Source of the DNA: Methylobacterium marchantiae
Lineage (GTDB): Bacteria; Pseudomonadota; Alphaproteobacteria; Rhizobiales; Beijerinckiaceae
Assembly (NCBI RefSeq): GCF_022179405.1
Contig: NZ_BPQT01000026.1
Location: 90,709 to 154,708 of the forward strand
DNA length: 64,000 nt
Direction of reading: 5' to 3'
The notes under the pieces: generated by a model
The model's input: the letters and a program-made list of their open reading frames with translations, nothing else
Told to the model about the DNA's origin: nothing
Databases searched by the model: none
In this document: positions 1 to 8,783 of the stretch, piece after piece
Position numbering within the stretch: the first letter of the stretch is position 1
Layout: the number at the start of each line of letters is the position of its first letter
Program-made: the position numbers and the translations under genes

Positions 1-757
1 GGGCATCCGCCCGATGCTGGGTGTCGGCCGTGGATGTTTCGTCCGCGGGGGGCTCCTCTCGGCGTTCCTCGTTCCCCTCGTCGACGACAGGCTGGGGTGC
101 AGGCTCCTCCACCTGCGTGACCGCAGGCACCGGCGCCTTGGCAGCGAGCGCCGCGGCACGGCGACTCGCGCGAAGACTCGCCTCGTCCTCGCCGGCCTTC
201 GGCGACGGGGCGTTGAAGCGGCCGAAGCCGAAGCGGGGCTCGAGGAGATCGAGGATCGCGTCGAGGGCCGCGTTACTCAAGGCGATCTCGCCGGATTGCG
301 GAGCGCCCTGGATCGCGACGGCGTGGCGGTCATAGGCGGAATCGTCGGAGACTTCGTCGCCGAACCATGCCGGAGGCGCGAAGGCGGCAGCCTGACCCGG
401 CTCATCGAATACGACGCTGAGCAGGTCGAGCGCGCCCGGCGTAAGGTATCGATCGACCAGCACCTCACGGCCGTTACCGAGCGCCACCACCGCACGATCG
501 TAGGCCGCCTTGCCGGAACATACATCGAGCAGCGCGTCGCCATGGGCGCGGGGGACATCGGTCCGTTCTTCGCTCGACGTACCGTCGGCCGCCGTGGTGA
601 CGAGGACGAGATGGCAGTTTTGACCGTCGACGCGGACATACGAGGTGCGACCGGCCTGGGGAGCGAAGTAACCTTCGGTAATCTTCGAGCCGCCACGCTC
701 CTTTCGGATCAGGCGGACGAGAGAGGGTGCGACCAGGAACCGACGAACGACACTCAT
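1..757 (-). CDS. CYTH-like domain protein, 3' end cut by window edge
   Basis: The minus-strand frame is open from an ATG at 757 to the window edge, so the C-terminus lies outside. The first ~150 residues read like a CYTH (triphosphate-tunnel) domain: an RRFLV start in place of the usual E-x-E-R-K-F-L-V, ITEGYF at about 27-32, a YVRV strand, and near 140 the closing P-x-W-x-G-x-E-V-S-D-D-x-x-Y pattern. After this comes a Glu/Pro/Ala-rich, probably disordered tail. CYTH proteins bind phosphorylated or triphosphate ligands with metal. The first Glu of the signature is not conserved here, so catalytic activity is doubtful. The next gene upstream, msrB, is on the same strand after 296 nt in which I see no gene. 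Confidence 0.6.
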   Translation of the reverse strand, partial: MSVVRRFLVAPSLVRLIRKERGGSKITEGYFAPQAGRTSYVRVDGQNCHLVLVTTAADGTSSEERTDVPRAHGDALLDVCSGKAAYDRAVVALGNGREVLVDRYLTPGALDLLSVVFDEPGQAAAFAPPAWFGDEVSDDSAYDRHAVAIQGAPQSGEIALSNAALDAILDLLEPRFGFGRFNAPSPKAGEDEASLRASRRAAALAAKAPVPAVTQVEEPAPQPVVDEGNEERREEPPADETSTADTQHRADA

Positions 758-1053
758 GTACTTTCTCCCTTGGTCGACTCGTCACGGCCGGCGGTTCATC
801 GGGACCATTGGGCCAGAGGCGCAGTATAGATGCGCCACGGATAAGCCCTAAGCCTGTTTCCGCCGAGACGGAACCGCCACCCTGTGGATATGGCCCTGCA
901 GGGCCGTCCGGATACGACCGTCTTCCCGGCCGACGCCCAGTACAACGCGTATCGCGGGCGAAGACCTTACCTCTCCGACTAAGGAAAAAGTCGCCGAAAT
1001 CAAGGCCGCGCGGCTCGCGATCCACCCATCGTCGCGTAGGATACCGATGCTGA

Positions 1054-1461
1054 TCAGGTCTTCGGCTCGAAGCGCAGCGAGATGCCGTTCATGCAGTAGC
1101 GCAGCCCCGTCGGCGCCGGACCATCGTCGAAGACGTGTCCGAGATGGCCTTGGCAGCGGGCGCAATGCACCTCGGTCCGCACCATCCAGTGGCTGCGGTC
1201 GGCCTTGGTCTCCACTGCTCCATCGATGGGATCGAAGAAGCTCGGCCAACCCGTTCCGGACTCGAACTTGGTGGTGTTCTCGAACAGAGGCGCGTCGCAC
1301 CCAGCGCAGTGGAAGGTGCCCGGCCGCTTCTCGGCGTTCAGGCAACTCGTCCCCGCCCGCTCGGTCCCATGCTCGCGAAGGACCCGGTACTGGTCCGGCG
1401 TCAGGATTTCACGCCACTCGGCTTCGGTGCGACTGACGGGGCCGGCCTGGGTCTCGCTCAT
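1054..1461 (-). CDS. msrB: Peptide-methionine (R)-S-oxide reductase MsrB
   Basis: The 135-residue product has the full MsrB fold. Zinc-binding CxxC pairs are at C52/C55 and C100/C103, GTGWPSF is at 69-75, and the catalytic cysteine C123 lies in RYCMN. It reduces methionine-R-sulfoxide in oxidised proteins, normally recycled by thioredoxin. The frame is open up to 1566, but the ATG at 1461 follows a GGAG ribosome-binding sequence and gives the normal family length. No signal peptide is visible, so it should be cytoplasmic. It follows the yihY-like gene by 64 nt on the same strand. Confidence 0.95.
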   Translation of the reverse strand: MSETQAGPVSRTEAEWREILTPDQYRVLREHGTERAGTSCLNAEKRPGTFHCAGCDAPLFENTTKFESGTGWPSFFDPIDGAVETKADRSHWMVRTEVHCARCQGHLGHVFDDGPAPTGLRYCMNGISLRFEPKT

Positions 1462-1525
1462 GATGATCTCCGGTTCATCGACATGGACTGGGGAGATAGG
1501 TATTCCAGCGTCGTCCGGCACCCTG

Positions 1526-2680
1526 TCACGCTGCCGCGCCGATCGTGTCGGCCATCCGTGCCTCACGGTCGCCCATGGGTCTCTCCGGGCCGGTCGTGGT
1601 GTCGCGGGCGGTCTGGTGCTCCATCTCGGCGTTGATCTCGGCTCCCAGAAGCACGATCGTGGTCGAGATCCAGATCCAGGTCATGAAGCCGATGGCAGCG
1701 CCGAGCGAGCCGTAGGTCTCGTTGTAATTGCCGAAGCTGGAGACGTACCAGGAGAACAGGATCGAGGCGAAGAGCCATAGCAGACCGGCGACGGCACCGC
1801 CGGTGCCGACCCAGCGCCAGCGCGGTCGCTCGCGGCTCGGGCCGTAGCGGTAGAGCAGCGAAAGGCCGCCGAGAAGGACGATGAGGAGGCCCGGCCAGCG
1901 CAGCAGGGCGATCAGCCTGGCGCCCTGCCCGAAACCGAAGAAATTGAACACGACCGGCAGCACGACGATGCTGGTGAGCGCAAGGATCGTGAAGCCGAGC
2001 GCTCCGACCGTGAAGGTGAGCGAGCGCAGGTTCAGCATCAGGAAGGAGCGCTTCTCGTCTTCTTCGTAGACGACGTTCAGGGCGTCGAACATCGCCTTCA
2101 TCGCGGCGTTGGCGCTCCAGAGCGACAGGACGAGGCTGGAGAAGAAGGTCAGGCCCAGCGTACCGTTGTCCTTGGCGGCGATGCGCTTCACCTGCTCGCC
2201 GATGATGTCGATGGCGCTGGAAGGCAGCACGCCCTGCATGCTGGACAGGTGCTCGTTGATGGCGCCCACATCGGCGACGAGGCCGTAGCAGGTCACCAGG
2301 GCGGCGATGGCCGGGAACAGCGACAGCAGGGTGAAGAACGTGACCCCGGCGGCGACCGCGAGCACGCGGTCCTTGTTGAACTCGAGATAGACGCGGACGG
2401 CGATGTCCTTCCAACCGGCGCGGGTGATCTCGGTCGGGCTACCCGCCGCCCGGCCGCGATGAACCTGCGTGGCGGCGACCCATTCCGCCGTGCGCCCGCT
2501 ATGCGATCGCGCGCCCTCGGTGCGGCGTGGCTCGGGCTCGTCCTTGCCGGTGTTCCGGCCCTGCGAGCGCGGCGCCAGAGACAGGGCAAGGAGCGCCGCC
2601 CCCATGGCCAGGGTCCAGAGCACCGTATGTGCCGAACCTGGCCCGGCAGGGTCCGGAGATGGGGGCTGAGACGAGGGCAT
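1526..2680 (-). CDS. YihY/BrkB family inner-membrane protein
   Basis: This is an integral membrane protein of about 384 residues. The first ~95 residues are a Pro/Ser/Arg-rich extension with one hydrophobic segment. The BrkB/YihY domain then begins near AGWKDIAVRVYLEFNKD and carries about six membrane segments, including the typical AAGVTFFTLLSLFPA helix. The C-terminus is charged. The family was once called ribonuclease BN by mistake; its role is uncertain, with envelope or transport functions suggested. I chose the ATG at 2680; a TTG at 2746, 21 nt after matB, is an alternative. Family call is firm, start is uncertain. Confidence 0.85.
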   Translation of the reverse strand: MPSSQPPSPDPAGPGSAHTVLWTLAMGAALLALSLAPRSQGRNTGKDEPEPRRTEGARSHSGRTAEWVAATQVHRGRAAGSPTEITRAGWKDIAVRVYLEFNKDRVLAVAAGVTFFTLLSLFPAIAALVTCYGLVADVGAINEHLSSMQGVLPSSAIDIIGEQVKRIAAKDNGTLGLTFFSSLVLSLWSANAAMKAMFDALNVVYEEDEKRSFLMLNLRSLTFTVGALGFTILALTSIVVLPVVFNFFGFGQGARLIALLRWPGLLIVLLGGLSLLYRYGPSRERPRWRWVGTGGAVAGLLWLFASILFSWYVSSFGNYNETYGSLGAAIGFMTWIWISTTIVLLGAEINAEMEHQTARDTTTGPERPMGDREARMADTIGAAA

Positions 2681-2767
2681 GACGGCAACCGGGACGGAGA
2701 CGGCGCGAGCTTGGCCGTTCGATGACGAGAACCGCCGGCCCGCCAAAGCGTTCCGTCGCCTCAGCCG

Positions 2768-4288
2768 TCAGCGGCGGTAGAGTTCCGCATGCGCCTCACG
2801 CAGAAGGTTCTTCTGCACCTTGCCCATGGCGTTGCGCGGCAAGTCCTCGGCGAAGAGAATGCGCTTGGGGCATTTGAACCGAGCGAGGCGCCCTTCGAGG
2901 ATGCGCAGGATCTCCTCCTCACCCGGCGCATCGGGGCGGGCGACGACGATCGCGGTGACGCCCTCGCCGAAATCGGCATGGGCCAAGCCGATCACGGCGG
3001 ATTCGACGACCCCCGGGAGGGCGTCGATCTCATTCTCGACCTCCTTCGGGTAGACGTTGTAACCGCCGGTGATGATGAGATCCTTGCCGCGCCCGACGAT
3101 ATGGACGTAGCCGCGCTCGTCGACCTTGCCGAGATCGCCGGTGATGAAGAATCCGTCGGCCTTGAACTCGGAGGCCGTCTTCTCTGGCATGCGCCAATAG
3201 CCCCTGAACACGTTCGGCCCCTTCACCTCGATCATCCCGACCGCATCGGCGGGCAACGCCCTGCCCGTATCGGCATCGACCACCCTCAGCGAGATTCCGG
3301 GAAGGGGCAGCCCCACCGTGCCGGCGATGCGCTCGCCGTCATAGGGGTTCGAGGTGTTCATGTTGGTCTCGGTCATGCCGTAGCGTTCGAGGATGGCGTG
3401 GCCGGTGCGGGCCTGCCAGTCCCGGTGCGTCTCGGCGAGGAGCGGCGCGGAGCCGGAGACGAACAGGCGGATCTTCGCCGCCGCCTCGGGGGTCAGGCCG
3501 GGCTCCCTGAGGAGGCGGGTGTAAAAGGTCGGCACGCCCATCATCGCTGTCGCCCGCCCCATGAGGGCGAGCACCTGCTTCGGATCGAACTTCGGCAGGA
3601 AGATCGCGGTGGCGCCGGCCAGCAGCACGATGTTGGTGGCGACGAACAGGCCGTGGGTGTGGAACACCGGCAGGGCGTGGATCAGCACGTCGTCGGCGGT
3701 GAAGCGCCAGGCCTCCACCAGGGTGATTGCGTTGGAGGCGAGGTTGTCGTGGCTGAGCATGGCGCCCTTCGAGCGCCCGGTCGTGCCCGACGTGTAGAGG
3801 ATCGCCGCCAGATCGTCGGCGCCGCGCGCGACATCCGCGAAATCGGTACCGGCGGCGTCCGCCGCGTCCGCCATGCTGCCGCGCCCCGACCCGTCGAGGG
3901 TGCGCAGGGCCGTCACCTTCGCTTCGGCGGCGACGGGCTCCAGGGCGGCGAGCCGGGCGGAATCGCAGACGAACAGGGACGCCTCTGCGTCCGACAGGAA
4001 ATACGCGATTTCGGGGGCGGTATAGGCGGTGTTGAGCGGCAGGAAGACGGCGCCCGCCCGAACCGCGCCGAGATAGAGGAACACCACCTCGGCGCTCTTC
4101 TCGACCTGGACGGCGACGCGGTCGCCCGTCCTCACCCCGAGCGCCCTCAGAGCGGAGGCATAGGCGGCCGACCTGTCGAGCATGTCGGCATAGCTGATCC
4201 GAGTGCCGTCGCCGGTCTCGATGAAGGTCCGGGTAGCGGGATCCGCGGGCAAGCTCGCCCGGATGAGGTCGAAGAGATGGTTACGCAT
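2768..4288 (-). CDS. matB: Malonyl-CoA synthetase MatB
   Basis: This 506-residue acyl-adenylating enzyme makes malonyl-CoA from malonate, CoA and ATP. The AMP-binding motif YTSGTTGRSKG is at 165-175, the ERYGMTETN motif near 300, the TGDLGKVDERGYVHIVGR hinge region near 390, and the C-terminal catalytic lysine K490 in NAMGKV. The full alignment pattern and the neighbour matA, 54 nt upstream, favour malonate over other short acids. Malonate would be activated here and then decarboxylated by MatA to acetyl-CoA. Cytoplasmic. A methylmalonate-active relative is the main alternative. Confidence 0.9.
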   Translation of the reverse strand: MRNHLFDLIRASLPADPATRTFIETGDGTRISYADMLDRSAAYASALRALGVRTGDRVAVQVEKSAEVVFLYLGAVRAGAVFLPLNTAYTAPEIAYFLSDAEASLFVCDSARLAALEPVAAEAKVTALRTLDGSGRGSMADAADAAGTDFADVARGADDLAAILYTSGTTGRSKGAMLSHDNLASNAITLVEAWRFTADDVLIHALPVFHTHGLFVATNIVLLAGATAIFLPKFDPKQVLALMGRATAMMGVPTFYTRLLREPGLTPEAAAKIRLFVSGSAPLLAETHRDWQARTGHAILERYGMTETNMNTSNPYDGERIAGTVGLPLPGISLRVVDADTGRALPADAVGMIEVKGPNVFRGYWRMPEKTASEFKADGFFITGDLGKVDERGYVHIVGRGKDLIITGGYNVYPKEVENEIDALPGVVESAVIGLAHADFGEGVTAIVVARPDAPGEEEILRILEGRLARFKCPKRILFAEDLPRNAMGKVQKNLLREAHAELYRR

Positions 4289-4342
4289 GACGTCGTCCAG
4301 CCGTGGTCGAGCCGACAGCCGTGGCCGGACGACGACTCGAAA

Positions 4343-5749
4343 TCAAGCCTCTGCCAGCGCGACGGCGCGAATCGGCGGCAGGTTGGCCTTCAGCTCGCGG
4401 CTCACGTTGCTCGACGCCGCGACCGTACCGAGATTGGCATAGGTCTCGTGATTCTTCTCGATGGCCGAGAGGTCGTAGAGGTAATTGACCATCAGCCCGC
4501 GGGACTGCGCCAGCCCCTTGCTCGAAACATCACCGAGGAAGTTGAGCCGCTCAAGCCGCGCGCCGTTGCCGAGGTGGAACCGGGCCACCGGGTCGAGGGG
4601 CTTGCCGCGCTCGTTCTTGGCCCGCAGGAAGTAGGCGGCGGCGGCCGGGATCAGGGCCTTCTTCACCGCATCGGCCCTGGCCTTGTCCGCATGCCAGCCC
4701 GGTTCGTCGATGGCCCGCAGCGCCTCGATATCGTCACGGGTCAGTCCCTGCGGCGCATCGGAGCGGCGCTCGCGATCGAGCCAAGCGGAGAAGCCGGGCA
4801 CCGGCGAGAGCGTGACGAAAGTCTTCAGGCTGGGAATCTCGCGGGCGAGGTCCTCCACCACCTGCTTGATGAGGAAATTGCCGAATGTGACGCCGGCGAG
4901 GCCCTTCTGGCAGTTCGAGATCGAGTAGAAGATGGCGGTCGTGGCCGCACGGGTGGGGAGCAATTCGCGCTCATGCGCCAGGATCGGCGCAATGGCCGGC
5001 GCGATGCCCCCGGTGAGGGCGACCTCGACGAAGATCAGCGGCTCGTCCTGCAGGGCCGGATGAAAGAACGCGAAACAGCGCCTGTCGGACGGCTCGATGC
5101 GTCGACGCAATTCGTCCCAGCCTGCGATCTCGTGCACCGCCTCGTAGCGGATGATCTTCTCCAGGATATGGGCCGGCGTCGTCCAGTCGATGTGGCGCAG
5201 AACGAGGAAGCCGCGGTTGAACCACGATGCGAACAGATGCTCGAAATCGCTGTCGAGGCTGTCGACCGCATCGACGAGAACATGGTCGGCCTCGTCCCCG
5301 CGCAACGCCTTGCGCAGGGCAAAGAGATCCTCGCGCATTCGCACCAGAGCGAGGGTGCCGTTGCGGGCGAGGTTCAGCCGGCGGATAAGTTCCTGGCTGC
5401 GCGGCTCGGCCGCTTCGTGCAGCACGCCGAGGGCGGCGCGGGTCGGATCTCGACGATAGGCGGCGATGGCCTCGTCTACCGCCTCGTGATCGGCCCCGAA
5501 GACGGTCGCGATACCCTGCAGGAACACGAGCCGCTCGGGCTTCGCGAGGCTGGAATAGCGCTCCAGGATCAGGCGCGCGAGCGCCACCCCCGACGCCTCG
5601 CCGCGCCGGGAGATCAGATCCTCGCAGAGCTTGATGAGTTCCTGCGCGTTGGCCCTCGAGGCGAGGTCGCCCCGGCCGATTCCGATGAGATCACGACCGC
5701 GGTCGCTGATGGTCTGAAGCAGGTCGCCGAAGAACGAGATCGCCGCCAT
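4343..5749 (-). CDS. matA: Malonyl-CoA decarboxylase MatA/MCD
   Basis: The 468-residue protein matches the eukaryote-like malonyl-CoA decarboxylase family, which converts malonyl-CoA to acetyl-CoA and CO2. The helical N-terminal domain covers about 1-170. The catalytic domain holds FYSISNCQKGL near 274-284, with the active-site serine region, and RFHLGNGARLERLN with the probable catalytic His392. The length is that of bacterial MCDs without a targeting sequence. It is the first gene of a minus-strand matA-matB unit that may continue into yihY and msrB. No regulator of the GntR type lies beside it, unlike in rhizobial mat operons. Confidence 0.93.
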   Translation of the reverse strand: MAAISFFGDLLQTISDRGRDLIGIGRGDLASRANAQELIKLCEDLISRRGEASGVALARLILERYSSLAKPERLVFLQGIATVFGADHEAVDEAIAAYRRDPTRAALGVLHEAAEPRSQELIRRLNLARNGTLALVRMREDLFALRKALRGDEADHVLVDAVDSLDSDFEHLFASWFNRGFLVLRHIDWTTPAHILEKIIRYEAVHEIAGWDELRRRIEPSDRRCFAFFHPALQDEPLIFVEVALTGGIAPAIAPILAHERELLPTRAATTAIFYSISNCQKGLAGVTFGNFLIKQVVEDLAREIPSLKTFVTLSPVPGFSAWLDRERRSDAPQGLTRDDIEALRAIDEPGWHADKARADAVKKALIPAAAAYFLRAKNERGKPLDPVARFHLGNGARLERLNFLGDVSSKGLAQSRGLMVNYLYDLSAIEKNHETYANLGTVAASSNVSRELKANLPPIRAVALAEA

Positions 5750-5921
5750 GGCTCGCCGCCTGCCCCTTAACCTGTCGCCCGCCCGGGGAAATGCCGGTCT
5801 CGCGGAACCTCGCCTACGCGAGCATCAGTCTATGATGCGGGGCGAAGAAGAGCCAGGGCTCCGAAAGCGGAAACATGCCGCAGGTTCAGGGGGATGGGCA
5901 GACAAGACCTCGTCGTAGAAA

Positions 5922-6116
5922 TCACATTTGAGCAGTCTCCACAGCCACTTGATCGGCCCGCTCACGCCAATCCTCGATACCGTGCTGGCGCGCGAAACGA
6001 AGTTCCGCCGCACGTTGAGCCCGGCGCGGATCTCGGGCCCGTGAAATCTCTACAGCGCCGATTGTGAACGGCACGCCGAGGATTTGCTTGGCGAAGCTGA
6101 CGCGATAATTCGGCAT
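5922..6116 (-). CDS. Small conserved hypothetical protein (64 aa)
   Basis: This is a short, basic protein beginning MPNYRVSFAK. An N-terminal beta-like stretch is followed by an Arg/Ala/Glu-rich helix with RARDPRRAQRAAELRFA. A clear GGAG ribosome-binding site lies about 6 nt before the ATG, and the composition is that of a real alphaproteobacterial protein. The pattern resembles small proteins I associate with Methylobacterium, but I know no function. It stands alone, 172 nt upstream of the start of matA on the same strand. Confidence 0.6.
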   Translation of the reverse strand: MPNYRVSFAKQILGVPFTIGAVEISRARDPRRAQRAAELRFARQHGIEDWRERADQVAVETAQM

Positions 6117-6506
6117 TCCAAACTCCGGTGTCGAGACGCGGTGCTGTCTCCGGCATCATGGAACGACTCGTCTCGACAGTCGGAACTGTGGCAGAAAGAC
6201 TTGGCTTCTGCCAAGTGGGACTCTGCCGGACGCGACGCACCAAGTCTTTGTCCGATAACAGTCCGTATATGGGGATCGCCGCATCCGATGAAAGATCGCG
6301 GTCTCATGGCGCGTCATGTGCGGCAACGGGACCCTTTCGTGCCGGTGCGAGTTGCTCAGGCGCGTCGCCGCCCCCAACCGCGAGACGCAGCCTCTCCCTT
6401 GGCCGTTCACGGAACCGATCCACCGGATGACGAGACTCCCACCGTTCTTCCATGCACCGTTCTTCCATGACCACGGCGCGATGGGCCGCGACCTTCCGGT
6501 GTACGC
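6117..6506. other. Intergenic region between divergent genes
   Basis: These 390 bases separate the small minus-strand gene from the MFS gene. Short frames here have no recognisable protein character. The only structure I see is the 15-nt tandem duplication at 6441-6469. Promoters for both flanking genes should lie here, but I could not assign -35/-10 boxes with confidence. Confidence 0.5.
6441..6469. repeat. 15-nt tandem duplication
   Basis: ACCGTTCTTCCATG occurs twice in direct tandem, at 6441-6454 and 6456-6469, separated by one base. It lies 37 nt upstream of the MFS gene start, so it may alter a promoter or leader. The two perfect copies suggest recent replication slippage. Confidence 0.8.
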
Positions 6507-7712
6507 TTGAGCGTCGTGCCGGACAGGAATCCGAGCCACGGTTTCACCGCCAGGACGCGCTTCGGCCTGACCCTGATCGCCGGGGGCGCCGTCGCCAACA
6601 TCTACTACAACCAGCCGCTCCTCGCGGTCCTGGTCAGCGAATTCGGTGCGCGCGCCGCACTTCTCGTCCCCACGGCCTGTCTCGTGGGCTACGGCCTCGG
6701 CATCCTCGGTCTCGTCCCGCTTGGAGATGCCTGGCCGAGGCGGACGCTGATCGTGGCGCAGCTCATCGGCCTGAGCGTGGCGCTGCTCGGGGCCGCTCTT
6801 TCGCCGAATCTCACGGTCCTCACGATCGCCTGCCTCTTCATCGGGTTCCTCTCCTCTGCGGCGCAACAGGCGGTCCCCTTCGCTGCGGAACTCGCACCGG
6901 ACGAGAGCCGCGGGCGAATGGTCGGGCAGGTGATGACGGGGCTCCTCACAGGCATTCTGCTCGCACGCACGGCGAGCGGCTTCGTCGGTGCGCATTTCGG
7001 CTGGCGGGCGGTGTTCTTCGCCGCCGCCTTCGTGGCTCTGGCCATCGCCGCCGTAGCGGCCGCGACCCTGCCGAAGACGAAGCAGACCAGGCCGCTGCGC
7101 TACCGTGCGCTGATGCTGTCGATCCTGCATCTGGTGAAGACCCAGCCGATCCTGCGCAATGCCAGCCTCTCGCAAGGCCTGCTGTTCGCGAGCTTCAATG
7201 CGTTCTGGGCAACGCTGGCCCTGCTGGTCGAGGCCCCGCCCTTCGATCTCACAGCCGCCGGCGCCGGCCTGTTCGGGGTGATCGGGGTCTGCGGGGCGTT
7301 CGTCGCGCCGCTCTCGGGCCGCTATACCGACCGGAAGGGTGCGCGGCCGGTGGTGGTGACCGGAGCTGCTCTCGTCCTCGCCTCGTTCCTGGTGCTTTGG
7401 CTCGGGGGTGAGGTCTCGCTGATCGCGGTGGGGATCGGCGTGCTCCTCATCGATATCGGCCTCAACGGCGCGCTCATCGCCAATCAGACGAGAGCCTATG
7501 CCCTCGTCCCCGGCGCCAGGGGACGGATCAATACCGTGCTGTTCACGGTGATGTTCGTGTTCGGTGCGCTCGGCGCCTTCGCCGGCTCCCAGGCCTTCCT
7601 CCTGGCAGGATGGCCCGGTGTCTGCGCGGTGGGCGGCGTTCTGTCGAGCGCGGGACTCCTCGTGGCGATCTTCGACCGGTCGCGGGCGGCTTCCGCCACG
7701 AAGCCCGCCTGA
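6507..7712 (+). CDS. MFS transporter, drug/metabolite exporter type
   Basis: The 401-residue protein has about twelve hydrophobic segments. The N-terminus carries GGAVANIYYNQPLL, typical of YgaY/YnfM-like MFS exporters. The loop between helices 2 and 3 has GLVPLGDAWPRRTL, a variant of the G-x-x-x-D-R/K-x-G-R-R motif, and the second half repeats it as GRYTDRKGAR. It should sit in the inner membrane and expel a small molecule; the substrate cannot be told. The start is uncertain: TTG at 6507 or GTG at 6516, neither with a good ribosome-binding site. Its last codons lie inside a palindrome shared with cobC. Confidence 0.85.
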   Translation: MSVVPDRNPSHGFTARTRFGLTLIAGGAVANIYYNQPLLAVLVSEFGARAALLVPTACLVGYGLGILGLVPLGDAWPRRTLIVAQLIGLSVALLGAALSPNLTVLTIACLFIGFLSSAAQQAVPFAAELAPDESRGRMVGQVMTGLLTGILLARTASGFVGAHFGWRAVFFAAAFVALAIAAVAAATLPKTKQTRPLRYRALMLSILHLVKTQPILRNASLSQGLLFASFNAFWATLALLVEAPPFDLTAAGAGLFGVIGVCGAFVAPLSGRYTDRKGARPVVVTGAALVLASFLVLWLGGEVSLIAVGIGVLLIDIGLNGALIANQTRAYALVPGARGRINTVLFTVMFVFGALGAFAGSQAFLLAGWPGVCAVGGVLSSAGLLVAIFDRSRAASATKPA

Positions 7713-7724
7713 TCAGGCGGGCTT
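7701..7724. terminator. Perfect 24-bp palindrome, bidirectional terminator candidate
   Basis: The half-site AAGCCCGCCTGA is followed directly by its exact reverse complement. The centre contains both stop codons of the convergent genes (MFS stop 7710-7712, cobC stop 7713-7715). An RNA hairpin could form in either direction, with a short T run only weakly present. Because of the symmetry both proteins end in Lys-Pro-Ala. Confidence 0.7.
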
Positions 7725-8732
7725 GAGCAGCCTAGACAGGCGGCACCACTCGCCCTTGTCCGCCGGCAGGCCGAAGCGCAGCCATCGCGGGTTCGCCTCG
7801 AACCGACGCACATAGATCCCGGCTTCACCGAGGCGACGGAAAAGACCCGGCGCATCGTCGAACTCGGCCGTGCGGAACAGGCAGGTCCCGCCGACAACGC
7901 GCCCTCCCCTGCAGATCAGCAGCCGGTCGAGACGCATCGCATCGGCATGGCGCGCGATCCTCGCCTCGCGCAGCCAGGCGTCATCGACCAAGGCCGCCCG
8001 GCCGATGGCGAGGGCCGGTCCCGGCACGGCCCAGGGGCCCAGCGCTCGCGCGATCCGCAGGGCGAGAACCGGATCGGTGAGAGCGAAGCCGAGGCGGATG
8101 CCGGCGAGTCCATAGGTCTTGCCGAAGGATCGCAGCACCACCAGTCCCGTCCTCGATCGCGACGCCAGGGATTCGGCCTGTTCGAGATCGATGAAGGCCT
8201 CGTCGACGACGAGCCATCCTCCGCGCCCGGCAAGCCGTTTCGCGAGGTCGAGGAGCCGGGAAGCCTCCCAGATCCGACCGTCGGGATTGTTCGGGTTGAC
8301 GACGACGACGACGTCAGCTCCCTCGGCCCCCTCCACATCGGACACCATCGCTACCGCGTGCCCACCGCGGAGCCAGGCGGCTTCGTGCTCGCCATAGGTC
8401 GGGCCGACCACGGCCACCTGCGAAGATGACCTCAGGCGCGGGAGCGTCTCGATGAGAATCTGGGTGCCGGGTGCAGCAGCGACATGGTCCGGGTCGGCGG
8501 CGCCATATGCCTTGGCGGCCGCCTCGCGCAGGGAAAGCAGATCGGCGCGGGAGGGAAGCCGCCGGAACGCGCTGGCATCGAGAAGCGGACAGGGATAGGG
8601 GACCGGGTTGATGCCGGTGGAAAGGTCGATCCAGGGCTCCTCGACATCGGGGAACAGCGCCCGGGCGGCGTCGAGATCGCCGCCATGGGCGATCGACCGG
8701 ACCTGCTCGTTCGCCGCCTCGTTCCCGCTCAT
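7713..8732 (-). CDS. cobC: Threonine-phosphate decarboxylase CobC (PLP enzyme)
   Basis: The 339-residue fold-type I PLP enzyme resembles histidinol-phosphate aminotransferase. It shows STGINPVPYP near 38-47, GPTYGEHEAAW at 110-120, NPNNPDG at 146-152, D177 in VVDEAF and the PLP lysine K205 in RSFGKTYG. In the cob pathway it makes (R)-1-amino-2-propanol O-phosphate from threonine phosphate for the nucleotide-loop linker. It starts at the ATG at 8732; a longer frame upstream overlaps the divergent cobD and is not used. The cobD start is 51 nt away on the other strand, so the two may share a promoter region. Confidence 0.93.
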   Translation of the reverse strand: MSGNEAANEQVRSIAHGGDLDAARALFPDVEEPWIDLSTGINPVPYPCPLLDASAFRRLPSRADLLSLREAAAKAYGAADPDHVAAAPGTQILIETLPRLRSSSQVAVVGPTYGEHEAAWLRGGHAVAMVSDVEGAEGADVVVVVNPNNPDGRIWEASRLLDLAKRLAGRGGWLVVDEAFIDLEQAESLASRSRTGLVVLRSFGKTYGLAGIRLGFALTDPVLALRIARALGPWAVPGPALAIGRAALVDDAWLREARIARHADAMRLDRLLICRGGRVVGGTCLFRTAEFDDAPGLFRRLGEAGIYVRRFEANPRWLRFGLPADKGEWCRLSRLLKPA

Positions 8733-8783
8733 CGAGCCCACGTCACGCTCCCGTACACCAGCCTGGACTTGGCCCCCGAACCG

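Noticed and set aside
2789-5770. A 993-codon plus-strand open frame opposite matA and matB
   Set aside because: It is antisense to two clear enzymes, and its sequence is the Asp/Gly/Arg/Val-rich shadow typical of high-GC DNA.
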